Shown here in pieces: positions 7,594 through 16,233 of a DNA stretch of 64,000 nucleotides; position 1 is the first letter of the stretch; each line of letters opens with the position of its first letter. The translations under genes were made by a program, and so were the position numbers. Source of the stretch: Geobacter sp. (GTDB taxonomy: Bacteria; Desulfobacterota; Desulfuromonadia; Geobacterales; Pseudopelobacteraceae). The stretch covers positions 349,763 to 413,762 of the forward strand of contig WKKS01000003.1 in NCBI GenBank assembly GCA_009684515.1. The letters are read 5' to 3'. The notes beneath the pieces were generated by a model. The model saw nothing but the letters and a program-made list of their open reading frames with translations. It did not search any database and was not told where the DNA came from.

Positions 7594-10015
7594 TTTTTTT
7601 GAACCTCATCAGGCGCATCGAATTGAGCGATACCAGCAGAGAGCTGGCGGTCATTGCAACTGCGGCGTAAACCGGTGTCAGAAGGCCTGCCATCGCGATC
7701 GGAATACCGATCAGGTTATATAGAAAAGCCCAGGCCAGGTTCTGTTTAATGATTTTGATAGTAGCACGGCTGAGATGACAAGCCGCTGCAATTTTTGAAA
7801 GGTCATCGCCGGTTATGATGATATCGGCGTTTTCCATGGCGATGTCGCTGGAACCGCTCAAAGAACAGCTGACAGTTGCCGCGGCCAGCGCCGGTGCGTC
7901 ATTGACACCATCACCAGCCATCAGTACCGAGCGCCCCTCATTTTGCAACGTTTGGACATAAGCAAGTTTCTGATCGGGCGTCATGCCGCCGCGAGCCGAT
8001 CTTACACCAACCTCGGCGGCAATCCGCTCCACAGTTGCCTGATGGTCACCGCTGATAATTCCAAGATCGATCTGGTTTGAAAGTAAATCCGTCACCATTT
8101 CCTCTGCGCCATGTCTCAGTTTATCAATCAGCTGATAAAGTCCTGCAAGTTGGTCATCAATGGCAATCAGAACATGGGTCGCGGAAGTTTGGGTAATATC
8201 TCTGAATGACCGCAAATCGACACCGCTCTCGTGCAGGAAATGTTCACTTCCGCAGAGTACCCGGCGACCATCCGGCAGAATGCCGGAAATGCCGCGTCCC
8301 GCGATATTGCTGAACTCCCGGCAATCTTCGGGTAAAAAACCGAGGTCGGCAGCGTGCCGGACAATCGACCTGGCCAGCGGATGAGCAGCAGGTTCTTCCA
8401 CAGTGGCCGATGCCTGGATAACATCCGGTTCAGCAAAACCACCACATGCTTCAAAACTGATCACCTGCGGCTCTCCACGCGTGATGGTGCCGGTTTTATC
8501 GAACAGGGCCACATTGATCGTAGCCAGACGCTCTATCACATCGCCGCTGCGCAGAATGATGCCAAGTGTCGCGGCCCGGCTGCAGGCGGCCAGCACTGCA
8601 GCCGGGACCGCTAGGCCCATGGCGCAGGGACAGGCGATCAGCACTACCGACAGGGCTGACATCACAGCCGCTCCGATCCCCTCCCCGGCTAATGCAAAGC
8701 GTCCTATTCCAACCAGTAGCGCCAGGATTATGACGAACGGTACAAACCAGCCCGAGACGCGGTCAGCAAGCAGCTGCAGCCGCGGTTTTCCGGCTTGCGC
8801 CATCTGCACCAGAGAGGCGACCCGCATCAAATAACTCTGCCCGACCGGCCTTAAAGCCTGGACCGTTACCGGGGCAGCCACATTGACGCAACCGGAGCGG
8901 ACTTCATCACCAGCAAACAGCAGCACCGGAAGGCTCTCTCCTGTGGCAAGTGACTGGTCAACTTCGGTTTCACCGTCAATCAGCAGGCAATCCACCGGAA
9001 AACGATCTCCCTGGCGAATCAGGAGAAGGTCGCCAGGATGCAGATCCTCGACATCAACTTCACGGTGCCCCTCCCCCTCCACCAGTGTCGCCCGCTGCGG
9101 GGCAGAAGCGTACAGTGCGCTGATGCCGGACATGGCACGACGTCGCACCGAAAGCTCCAGCAGGCGGCCGATCAGTACAAATGTGACAATGGTAGCGGCG
9201 CTTTCAAAATAGGTTTCCTCCCCGGCAAATGTCGCCCACAGACTGTAGACCCAGGCCGATATTGCTCCTGTTGCGATCAACAGATCCATTCCGGGAGCTC
9301 TGGTTTTCAATGAACGCCAGGCGCCAGCCAGAAAAGGCCAGCCGGAATAGAAAACCACCGGAGTTGTCACCGCCAGCGAGACGTACTGCAGAAACTGCTT
9401 GATAGCGGACGACATGCCTTGGAAATACCCTGCGTATAGGGCATAGGAGTAGGCCATCAGCTGCATCGACAGAAAGAGCGCGGTACCGAAACGGAGCAGC
9501 AGGTCATCCCGCTCCCGCCGGGTATCTTTGTCGGATTGCTCGGGAGAGTACGGACGCGGAGTATAGCCAAGCTGTGAAATGACTCCGAAGATCTGCAGTG
9601 GTGAAACCCGGAGGGGATTGATGGAAAGCGAGGCGATTCCGGCGCTGTAGGAGAGGCTGACATGCTCCACCCCCGGAATACCGGAAATCATCCGCTCCAG
9701 AAGCCAGATACAGGAAGGACAGGAGATTCCGCCAATCAGGATATCAAAACGGCAGAACTCACCTTCCGGAATCAGCCGCTGCGCCAGATCGGACTCGTTG
9801 TATGCGGGTGTTGTGAGTTCATTTACGGTTGGTGTCACCCGTTCGCCGCGTTGATAAAAACTCCCCATCCCGGACGAACAGATCAGTTGCCAGGCCCCCC
9901 GGCAGCCGCGACAGCAGAAGCTTTTGCGACCTCCATCCACGTCTTCGATTTCAATCGCCTTCCAGCGAAAGCTGATGCCGCAATGGCTGCAGGTTGATTC
10001 AGTAAGTTTGGTCAC
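7586..10015 (-). CDS. ccoI: Copper-translocating P1B-type ATPase CcoI
   Basis: This 809-residue protein has the layout of the CcoI/FixI copper exporters that supply cbb3 oxidase assembly. An N-terminal cysteine-rich segment (CSHCG...CCRGC) is followed by a heavy-metal-associated domain with CPSC, then eight expected membrane helices. It has the phosphatase loop (TGES), the metal-binding CPC in the membrane (ACPCAMGLAVP), the phosphorylation site DKTGT and the hinge GDGVNDAPAL. Translation starts at a GTG that overlaps the ccoG stop codon (GTGA). Location is the inner membrane, moving Cu(I) outward. Confidence 0.93.
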   Translation of the reverse strand: MTKLTESTCSHCGISFRWKAIEIEDVDGGRKSFCCRGCRGAWQLICSSGMGSFYQRGERVTPTVNELTTPAYNESDLAQRLIPEGEFCRFDILIGGISCPSCIWLLERMISGIPGVEHVSLSYSAGIASLSINPLRVSPLQIFGVISQLGYTPRPYSPEQSDKDTRRERDDLLLRFGTALFLSMQLMAYSYALYAGYFQGMSSAIKQFLQYVSLAVTTPVVFYSGWPFLAGAWRSLKTRAPGMDLLIATGAISAWVYSLWATFAGEETYFESAATIVTFVLIGRLLELSVRRRAMSGISALYASAPQRATLVEGEGHREVDVEDLHPGDLLLIRQGDRFPVDCLLIDGETEVDQSLATGESLPVLLFAGDEVRSGCVNVAAPVTVQALRPVGQSYLMRVASLVQMAQAGKPRLQLLADRVSGWFVPFVIILALLVGIGRFALAGEGIGAAVMSALSVVLIACPCAMGLAVPAAVLAACSRAATLGIILRSGDVIERLATINVALFDKTGTITRGEPQVISFEACGGFAEPDVIQASATVEEPAAHPLARSIVRHAADLGFLPEDCREFSNIAGRGISGILPDGRRVLCGSEHFLHESGVDLRSFRDITQTSATHVLIAIDDQLAGLYQLIDKLRHGAEEMVTDLLSNQIDLGIISGDHQATVERIAAEVGVRSARGGMTPDQKLAYVQTLQNEGRSVLMAGDGVNDAPALAAATVSCSLSGSSDIAMENADIIITGDDLSKIAAACHLSRATIKIIKQNLAWAFLYNLIGIPIAMAGLLTPVYAAVAMTASSLLVSLNSMRLMRFKKNG

Positions 10016-11211
10016 AGCTTGATTATCACCGAAGCGACCGCTTTATCTCCGCTGAAAAGCTGCAGCTCGACGGTTTTGGATGGGCTGACGGACGGTTTAA
10101 AACGGATCATAAAGGTAATCTCGCGATGTTGATTGGGGGCAATTTCGATATTGGTGACCGGGCCGAGCAGAGTAACATTTTCATCAGCTTTTGACGCACG
10201 GATGCTGTAATTGCTGGTCACCTCCGTCCGGTTTCCAATGACAGCCCGCCAGGGTTGGGCCTGAAAACCGTCCGCCAGCAGCCTTGGTTCAACCGTTGCG
10301 ATCCGCTGCAGGGCAAAGGCGTTCTGTTTCCTGGAGGACAAACCCCAGATCAGCAGCACGGCCAATAATAATGTCAAGAGCAGCAGGATCAGCGCCTTGC
10401 TGCCAAGCTTGAAGCGGGTTCCCCTGACCGTTCCAAACCGGTAATCAATCAGCCCGGCTCCGTCCGAAGCACGTTCCATCACTCCCCGGCAGGCGTCAAT
10501 GCAGCGACCGCAGTTGATGCATTCGATCTGGAAGCCCTCTCTGATATCGATTCCCATCGGACAGCTGCGCAGACAGGCCCCGCAGCGAATACAGCGGTCA
10601 CGGGTTTCCTCCAGAAAAGTCAGATTGAGGGTGCTTTGGTCCATCAATGCTGTCTGCAATCGTCCATACGGGCAATAACTGCGACAGAAGCTGCGCTTGA
10701 CCAGAATAAGGTTGAGATAGCCAAGCAGGGTTACAATCAGAAAGATACTAAACTGCAGTGGATTGGCATTGAAATCAAGCAGCCGGGAAACAACCTGAGC
10801 GGGAGGCATGAACCAGCAGAGCAGGTTAAATGAGATCAGTTTGGCAATGACGAGTGCCGTGAGATGCTCATACACCCTTGAAGCAACTGGTAACGTACTC
10901 TTCTTGAACAGTCTGCCGATCAATTCGGCCAGATCGTTGAAAATAGTCTGCGGACAGAGCCAACCGCACCAGACCCGACCAAGCAGAACTGTGATCGTCA
11001 AAAACAGGGAGAGAATAAATAGCGTGGCCAGCAGCAGCAGAAAAAGCTGATCAACCCTGACCGGAATCCCGGCCATAAACATGGTTCGCAGGCCGATATC
11101 AATTCTCAGAAAAGGGGTGCCGCCCACCGTCACAAAAGGGAGCAGCAGGGCTGCCAGTATCAACAGCGTCTGAACAAGAAGGCGTTTATCGGTTATACGG
11201 TGATGAGGCAT
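10012..11211 (-). CDS. ccoG: Cytochrome c oxidase accessory protein CcoG
   Basis: A polytopic inner-membrane ferredoxin-like protein of 399 residues from the ATG at 11211. Longer in-frame starts would overlap the upstream permease gene and add an atypical N-terminus. It carries WCGWLCPQTIF in the membrane part and two [4Fe-4S] motifs (CIRCGACLRSCP and CINCGRCIDAC), and ends in an Ig-like periplasmic domain, the order known for CcoG/RdxA/FixG. CcoG is implicated in copper reduction during cbb3 oxidase assembly. Its ATG stands one base after the permease stop codon, so the two are probably translationally coupled. Confidence 0.93.
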   Translation of the reverse strand: MPHHRITDKRLLVQTLLILAALLLPFVTVGGTPFLRIDIGLRTMFMAGIPVRVDQLFLLLLATLFILSLFLTITVLLGRVWCGWLCPQTIFNDLAELIGRLFKKSTLPVASRVYEHLTALVIAKLISFNLLCWFMPPAQVVSRLLDFNANPLQFSIFLIVTLLGYLNLILVKRSFCRSYCPYGRLQTALMDQSTLNLTFLEETRDRCIRCGACLRSCPMGIDIREGFQIECINCGRCIDACRGVMERASDGAGLIDYRFGTVRGTRFKLGSKALILLLLTLLLAVLLIWGLSSRKQNAFALQRIATVEPRLLADGFQAQPWRAVIGNRTEVTSNYSIRASKADENVTLLGPVTNIEIAPNQHREITFMIRFKPSVSPSKTVELQLFSGDKAVASVIIKL

Positions 11212-11212
11212 A

Positions 11213-11971
11213 TCACTCAGACATCTTGCGGCGGAATATGAGCACCGAAGCAATAAAGAGGACGACAGCGGAGATCGAGACCTGAAAAACATGGACAGGT
11301 GACATCTCCCCGAAAACCAGCCCCCGGCGGGCTCCCTCGAACAGGGCCGTGGTGGGAACCGCCCTGACCCATGGGATAATGTTTTCCGGATATGAGGAGA
11401 GCGGGAAGAACAGACCGGACATGAAGATCAGCGGCATAACCACCACCGCCTCAACTTTGCCGATTGTCTCAGGCTTGTCCATGATTGTGCCGCTGATGAC
11501 TCCGGCGCATGAAAACAGGGCCGATCCCGGAATCAGGAACAGCAGGTAGTAGAAAAGATGCTCCAGCGGAAAGCGAAAGGGTGTGATTGCAAAGATAACC
11601 AAGCCAACCACGCTCCCTTTGATGATTCCGTGGGTAAAGCCGGTGATGATTTTGGCTATGACTATTTCCGAGACTGAGATTGGCGTCACTCGATAAGATT
11701 CGACCGTGAACTGCACCCGGCGGTGAAACCAGAGACTCCAGACACTCTCGTTATAAGCAGCATTTACGGCGGTCATGGTGATCAGGCCCGGCGCAATGAA
11801 CAGGGAGTAGGGTGAACCTTCCACAGTTCCGATATAGCTCTGCATACCGATGCCGAATGCCAGATAAATTGTCAGCGGATAAGCCACCACCGCCACCAGT
11901 TCAGAAAATATGGCGCGGCGCAGCACCTGCATGTCACGCAGCCAGATCGCCATTGAACCATGCATAATCAT
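11213..11971 (-). CDS. ABC-2 type transporter permease
   Basis: 252 residues with six predicted membrane helices and the ABC-2 (NodJ/DrrB-like) pattern, including a long central segment with PLIFMSGLFFPLSSYPE, diagnostic of ABC-2 permeases. It overlaps the upstream ATPase gene by 4 bases (ATGA) and must pair with it to form an exporter. The substrate cannot be read from the sequence. Position between a UbiD-type decarboxylase and cbb3 assembly genes might hint at a respiratory cofactor or heme-related substrate, but that is only inference. Confidence 0.88.
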   Translation of the reverse strand: MIMHGSMAIWLRDMQVLRRAIFSELVAVVAYPLTIYLAFGIGMQSYIGTVEGSPYSLFIAPGLITMTAVNAAYNESVWSLWFHRRVQFTVESYRVTPISVSEIVIAKIITGFTHGIIKGSVVGLVIFAITPFRFPLEHLFYYLLFLIPGSALFSCAGVISGTIMDKPETIGKVEAVVVMPLIFMSGLFFPLSSYPENIIPWVRAVPTTALFEGARRGLVFGEMSPVHVFQVSISAVVLFIASVLIFRRKMSE

Positions 11972-12897
11972 CCGCGCACCCCCGAACCGGTCAGACTGAT
12001 GAAGACATCTTCAAGCGTCCGCTCCTTGAGCGTGATCCTGCGGATCGGAGCGCCATTCAACGCGGTGACAATTTCGGACAGACATTCCCAATGTTCAAGT
12101 GATACCTGAATTTTATTATCTATACGTCTGATATTGCTGACACATGGCATTGATCCAAGCAGACTGGAGTAATGTTCAACATCGCGCTCCAGCTCAATAT
12201 CATAAACAGTCTCACCGCTTAGACGATCCTTCAGTTCCTGACTGCTTCCCAACGCGATCAAGCGTCCATGATCCATGATTGCCACCCGGTCACAGAGCTG
12301 TTCAGCCTCTTCCAGATAATGGGTCGTCAGGAAGATCGTCATGCTGCCGGACAATGAACGGATATATTCCCAGACCGCACGCCGCGATTGCGGGTCCAGA
12401 CCGGTGGTCGGCTCATCCAGAAAGAGCAGCTGCGGCTTGTGGACCAGGGCCCTGGCAACCACCAGCCTGCGCTGCATGCCACCCGAATAGGTGTCCGGAA
12501 AATCTTTCTGACGGTCAGACAGCCCCATCAATTCCAGCAACTCATCAATCCGGCGGTTATAGAGCGATTTCTCCATGCCGTGCAGTCGGGCATGCAGCAC
12601 CAGATTTTCGCGCGCGGTCAGATAGCGATCAAGGCTGTTTTCCTGGGAGACGACTCCGATCATGCTGCGGATCTTCAGGCCGTTGGTCCGTGTATCCAGC
12701 CCCTCGATAAAAACTTCGCCGGAACTCTGGCGCATGAGAGTTGTAAGAATACGAATCAAAGTGGTTTTCCCGGCGCCGTTCGGACCTAGCAGACCAAAGA
12801 TGGAACCCTGCTCCACTTCGAGATCGAACGAGTTCAGAGCGGTCAGATTGGCGTACTGCTTGGTGAGGGAACGTATGATGATTGAAGAAACCGGCAT
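11968..12897 (-). CDS. ABC transporter ATP-binding protein (NodI/DrrA-like)
   Basis: About 309 residues with Walker A (GPNGAGKTT), Q-loop (VVSQENSLD), signature (YSGGMQRRL), Walker B (LLFLDEPTTGLDP) and the H-loop (TTHYLEEAE). The C-terminal extension of about 90 residues is typical of DrrA/NodI-type exporters. The ATG at 12897 directly follows the decarboxylase stop (TGATATG). An in-frame ATG at 12942 would overlap that gene. It is the partner of the permease encoded next. Confidence 0.9.
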   Translation of the reverse strand: MPVSSIIIRSLTKQYANLTALNSFDLEVEQGSIFGLLGPNGAGKTTLIRILTTLMRQSSGEVFIEGLDTRTNGLKIRSMIGVVSQENSLDRYLTARENLVLHARLHGMEKSLYNRRIDELLELMGLSDRQKDFPDTYSGGMQRRLVVARALVHKPQLLFLDEPTTGLDPQSRRAVWEYIRSLSGSMTIFLTTHYLEEAEQLCDRVAIMDHGRLIALGSSQELKDRLSGETVYDIELERDVEHYSSLLGSMPCVSNIRRIDNKIQVSLEHWECLSEIVTALNGAPIRRITLKERTLEDVFISLTGSGVRG

Positions 12898-12898
12898 A

Positions 12899-14752
12899 TC
12901 AGATGATTCCATGAAGCGGGCCACCCTTGGCACCCAAGGCATCTACCCTGCGCTCAATTTCAGGATCGTCAACCAGTCCGGGTGCATGGAACGGCTTGAT
13001 GCGGGCATCGATCACCAGCGGGCCGCTGCAGCCCCAATGATGACCGCGTGATTCAGTCTTGATACCATAAACATCGGTTGCCGGATTGGAGCGTGTGAAG
13101 GTTACCCAGAGGAAGTTGTTTAAGGTAGCGGCTATAAATGGACTGTCATCGCAAATCACAATCAACGGAAGACCGTCAAAACAGTCTCTTTGATCGTAAA
13201 AACGACAGAATCCCTCAATCTGCGGATCGCACTCTCCCCTTCCCTGTCCGGATGCAGGTCCCTGAATTGCCAGCACGCCTGGCAGGCAGATTGTGGCAGG
13301 GCCGAAACCGGCCGGCAGATCCAGTCCGGCCGGAACCTCCGTCGCCAGTTTGCGACGTACCGGTCCGGCAGCGGCGATCACCAGCTTTGAACCTTCGTTC
13401 AGACCGCTGCCGCTGTAATCGAGAGTATCGATGGTCGTGGCGGTCTGGAAATGCAGATTACTGCGCCAGTCGGCCCGCTCCAGCATATGCCCCAGAAAAG
13501 CGGCAATATCGTGGGTATGGAGGGATGGTGCGTCCTCCTGAGCGGCGATCAAGAGATATTTAGCCAGCGACAGCTGTCCCTGCCCCAGAATGGCATTGGC
13601 GACCGTCAAAAGTTCCTGAGGTTGGCGAACGGCAGCATAAGGGACGTAACGTTCACTGGCAATCGCCAGCAGCAGCGGGTGAACACCGGCTGCGTCCACT
13701 GCATGCACCTCTTTAACACCGCTGACGACGGTCGGGATCAACGGACCGCTCAATTCGTGGATGAAGGCTCCAAAGCTGGTATCTTCCTGGGGCGGACGGC
13801 CAACGGTTGTGAAGGGAAAGATTGCATCGCGACGGTGATAAACCGCTTCGACCTCGATATAGGGGAATTCGTGGGTCAGGCTGTAGTATCCGAGATGATC
13901 GCCGAAAGGACCCTCAGGCAGAGTTTTCCCTGGATGGAGAACGCCGCAGATACAGAAATCAGCCTCAGCCGACAGCGGCGCATGCCCCGGCAGACGGGTC
14001 ATCGGAATCCGGTGGCCGGCCAGCAGACCGGCAAAGGATAGCTCCGGCATTCCTTCCGGCAGCGGCATGACCGCCGCCACGGTCATGGATGGGGCTCCGC
14101 CGATAAAGACATTCACCCGCAGCAGGTCACCCTTGGCAATCGCCTCGGCATGATGCGCTCCGATACCGCGGTGGATCTGGTAATGCAGACCGGCCTGTTT
14201 GTCCGGCTGGTAACTGTTGCCGGAGATCTGTACCCGGTACATTCCCAAATTTGACTTGGCTAAACCGGGCTGGGAGGGGCTTTCGGAATATACCTGCGGC
14301 AGCGTAACAAAGGCGCCGCCATCTTTCGGCCAGGAAACGATCTGCGGCAGATTTGACAGAGTTGTGCGGCACTCCAGCACCGGAGCTGAAGAAGTCACGC
14401 GAGGCAACAGGTTGTAGGCGGCAAAAGGCGCTTTAACGAGATCCAATGGATGTTTCAGCAGTGAAAACGGGTTTATTTTCAAATCCACCAATCGCCTGAT
14501 ATCTTCCAGTGTGTCGCGAAAAACAAAGCGCGTCCGATCAAGCGTTCCGAACAGGTTGCCCAGCAACGGAAAGTTGCAGCCGGTTGCATTGGTGAACAAC
14601 AATGCCGGGCCACCGGCCCGATAGACGCGGCGCTGAATCGCACCGACTTCCAGATGAGGGTCACATGGAACATCCAGGCGAAGAAGCATTCCCTTTTGCT
14701 CCAGATCAGCGACGCATTGTTGAAGATTGCGATAACCCATTCTAACCACCAC
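12899..14752 (-). CDS. UbiD-family decarboxylase (menaquinone/ubiquinone-type)
   Basis: 617 residues covering the full UbiD fold, an enzyme family that uses prenylated FMN to decarboxylate aromatic acids. Recognisable stretches include NLGMYRVQI, GIGAHHAEA and the EGPFGDHLGYYS active-site region with its conserved Glu and Asp. In Desulfuromonadia such genes are often annotated as menaquinone biosynthesis decarboxylase. The actual substrate is not shown here, and no UbiX-type flavin prenyltransferase gene lies nearby. It overlaps the TPR gene upstream by 11 bases and abuts the ABC ATPase downstream. Confidence 0.88.
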   Translation of the reverse strand: MVVRMGYRNLQQCVADLEQKGMLLRLDVPCDPHLEVGAIQRRVYRAGGPALLFTNATGCNFPLLGNLFGTLDRTRFVFRDTLEDIRRLVDLKINPFSLLKHPLDLVKAPFAAYNLLPRVTSSAPVLECRTTLSNLPQIVSWPKDGGAFVTLPQVYSESPSQPGLAKSNLGMYRVQISGNSYQPDKQAGLHYQIHRGIGAHHAEAIAKGDLLRVNVFIGGAPSMTVAAVMPLPEGMPELSFAGLLAGHRIPMTRLPGHAPLSAEADFCICGVLHPGKTLPEGPFGDHLGYYSLTHEFPYIEVEAVYHRRDAIFPFTTVGRPPQEDTSFGAFIHELSGPLIPTVVSGVKEVHAVDAAGVHPLLLAIASERYVPYAAVRQPQELLTVANAILGQGQLSLAKYLLIAAQEDAPSLHTHDIAAFLGHMLERADWRSNLHFQTATTIDTLDYSGSGLNEGSKLVIAAAGPVRRKLATEVPAGLDLPAGFGPATICLPGVLAIQGPASGQGRGECDPQIEGFCRFYDQRDCFDGLPLIVICDDSPFIAATLNNFLWVTFTRSNPATDVYGIKTESRGHHWGCSGPLVIDARIKPFHAPGLVDDPEIERRVDALGAKGGPLHGII

Positions 14753-16055
14753 TTCTGCGAATTTTTTTAAGGATCATTTCTGTCATGCGGAGTCGGTCGC
14801 GGGCAGCACTAATTTCCAAACGTGCAGATTCGTCTTTGAAATGTTCGGCTGCTTTTTTCAAAATAGCGTCAGCTTCGTGATACTTTCCAGACTTATGCCG
14901 CCAGCGGGCAAGCAAAATCGTATATTGCACAGTTTCATGATCCAGGCTGATAGCTTTTTGAAGTGAAGCCTCGGCCTCCGCATATTTTCCTGATTTATCA
15001 AGTTTTATAGCTTTCAGGTACTGTACCAGTGCTATTGCGCCACGCACATCGCGCCGGTCGGGATCACTCTCCAGATTTTTTTCTGTCTGTTCCAGAAAAG
15101 TGATCGCTTCATCATGCTGTCCGCTTTTAACAAAGGTTGACATGATGGCTGCGATGGCGTCCTTGTTGTTCCGGTCAACTGCGAGCACTTTATTGAAGTG
15201 CTCCAGGGCAGCAGAATAATTCTCGCGCCCGACCGCGGCTCTGCCAAGATGCAGCTGGGATTTGATCAGGTAGCCATTGAAAAGCACGCGCACCGCGTCG
15301 TCATTCATTTCCGGATATCGCTCGGCATAAAGATTAACGAAGTCGGCAAAGCGCCCCAGACGCATGTAACTGCTTGCAAGACCAGCCAGAAAAGTGGCTA
15401 ATTTGGGAGAATTATTCGGGTAAGCCATATCGGCAAAAGTCAGCGCTTCCTCATACTTAAGCGCTGCCGCACCATACTCTTTGCTGCGCAACAGGGAAAT
15501 TGCCCTTGACCTGGCCAGTTGCGCTTCAAACTGCGCCGAATATTGTTGGAATATTTCTACCGCCGCTTCACCCGGTTCTGACTGTTTTAAAGTCAGACTG
15601 GCAAGATCGAAATTACAATCTTCTGCTGAAGCATCGACATGCTTATCGCGCAACTCACCGGTAAGCGTTGTTCCTGATACGGTGATCTTAAGTGAATGCC
15701 CCTCGGCAAGAGCTGAATCTGAATACGGGTAGGTAACTGCGAGGTTTTCCAGGGAAGAGCCTGAAAAGCGTCCCACAGAAATATTATCCCCCCCCAGTAT
15801 TCCCTTGAAGTTTCTCAATTCGTCGTCACTGCCCAAAACCAGCGACACTCGATGATGGCCACGTGCCTCCTTGCAAGCTTTACCGGATGTAGAGACAACC
15901 TCCAGATTACCGACATAAAGCCGCAAATCTGCTTTGGCGTGACAGGGAAAAATTAAAATTACAAACAGGGGAACTGAAACCAAGAAAGTAAGTGGCCACA
16001 TAATAGCTCTCGATCGAAGGTCAGATTTGCTGACATTACCACCCTGGCAGCTCAT
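14742..16055 (-). CDS. Secreted or anchored TPR-repeat protein
   Basis: 437 residues. An N-terminal hydrophobic segment (PLTFLVSVPLFVILIFPCHAKA) looks like a signal peptide; a later start at 16001, with GAGAG just upstream, would give a shorter n-region. A beta-rich segment (about residues 45-150) is followed by at least five TPR units, for example YSAALEHFNKVLAVDRNNKD and YAEAEASLQKAISLDHE. TPR proteins are scaffolds, and no partner can be named from sequence alone. It is the first gene of the run that continues through the decarboxylase, ABC exporter and ccoGIS. Confidence 0.8.
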   Translation of the reverse strand: MSCQGGNVSKSDLRSRAIMWPLTFLVSVPLFVILIFPCHAKADLRLYVGNLEVVSTSGKACKEARGHHRVSLVLGSDDELRNFKGILGGDNISVGRFSGSSLENLAVTYPYSDSALAEGHSLKITVSGTTLTGELRDKHVDASAEDCNFDLASLTLKQSEPGEAAVEIFQQYSAQFEAQLARSRAISLLRSKEYGAAALKYEEALTFADMAYPNNSPKLATFLAGLASSYMRLGRFADFVNLYAERYPEMNDDAVRVLFNGYLIKSQLHLGRAAVGRENYSAALEHFNKVLAVDRNNKDAIAAIMSTFVKSGQHDEAITFLEQTEKNLESDPDRRDVRGAIALVQYLKAIKLDKSGKYAEAEASLQKAISLDHETVQYTILLARWRHKSGKYHEADAILKKAAEHFKDESARLEISAARDRLRMTEMILKKIRRSGG

Positions 16056-16120
16056 TTACAATCAGGTTTAAACCCAATAATCGTCAAAAGCATTGTTGAC
16101 TCAACTAATCAAACCGAAAA

Positions 16121-16158
16121 AATCAGGGATCAGCATAATGCCGATCCCTGATTTTTTT
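16121..16158 (-). terminator. Intrinsic terminator after the tRNA-Ala remnant
   Basis: AATCAGGGATC pairs with GATCCCTGATT around an 11-to-16-base loop. On the minus strand it is followed by a T-run. It directly follows the tRNA-Ala remnant just as the terminator at 18567-18605 follows the intact tRNA-Ala. It may also stop transcripts coming from the IS on the minus side. Confidence 0.75.
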
Positions 16159-16203
16159 GGTGGAGCTTAACTGGATCGAACCGACGACCTCGTCGCTTCC
16201 ATG
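16158..16203 (-). pseudogene. Degenerate 3' half of a tRNA-Ala gene (possible att site)
   Basis: About 46 bases match the 3' half of the intact tRNA-Ala at 18617-18692 from the anticodon loop through the CCA end, with roughly four substitutions. The 5' half is absent. The two copies face the same way and frame 2.4 kb holding an IS and two small genes. That is the footprint left by an element that integrated at the anticodon-loop/T-arm side of a tRNA gene. Confidence 0.75.
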
Positions 16204-16233
16204 TCAACTTACAGGCTTTACATCAATAACTTA

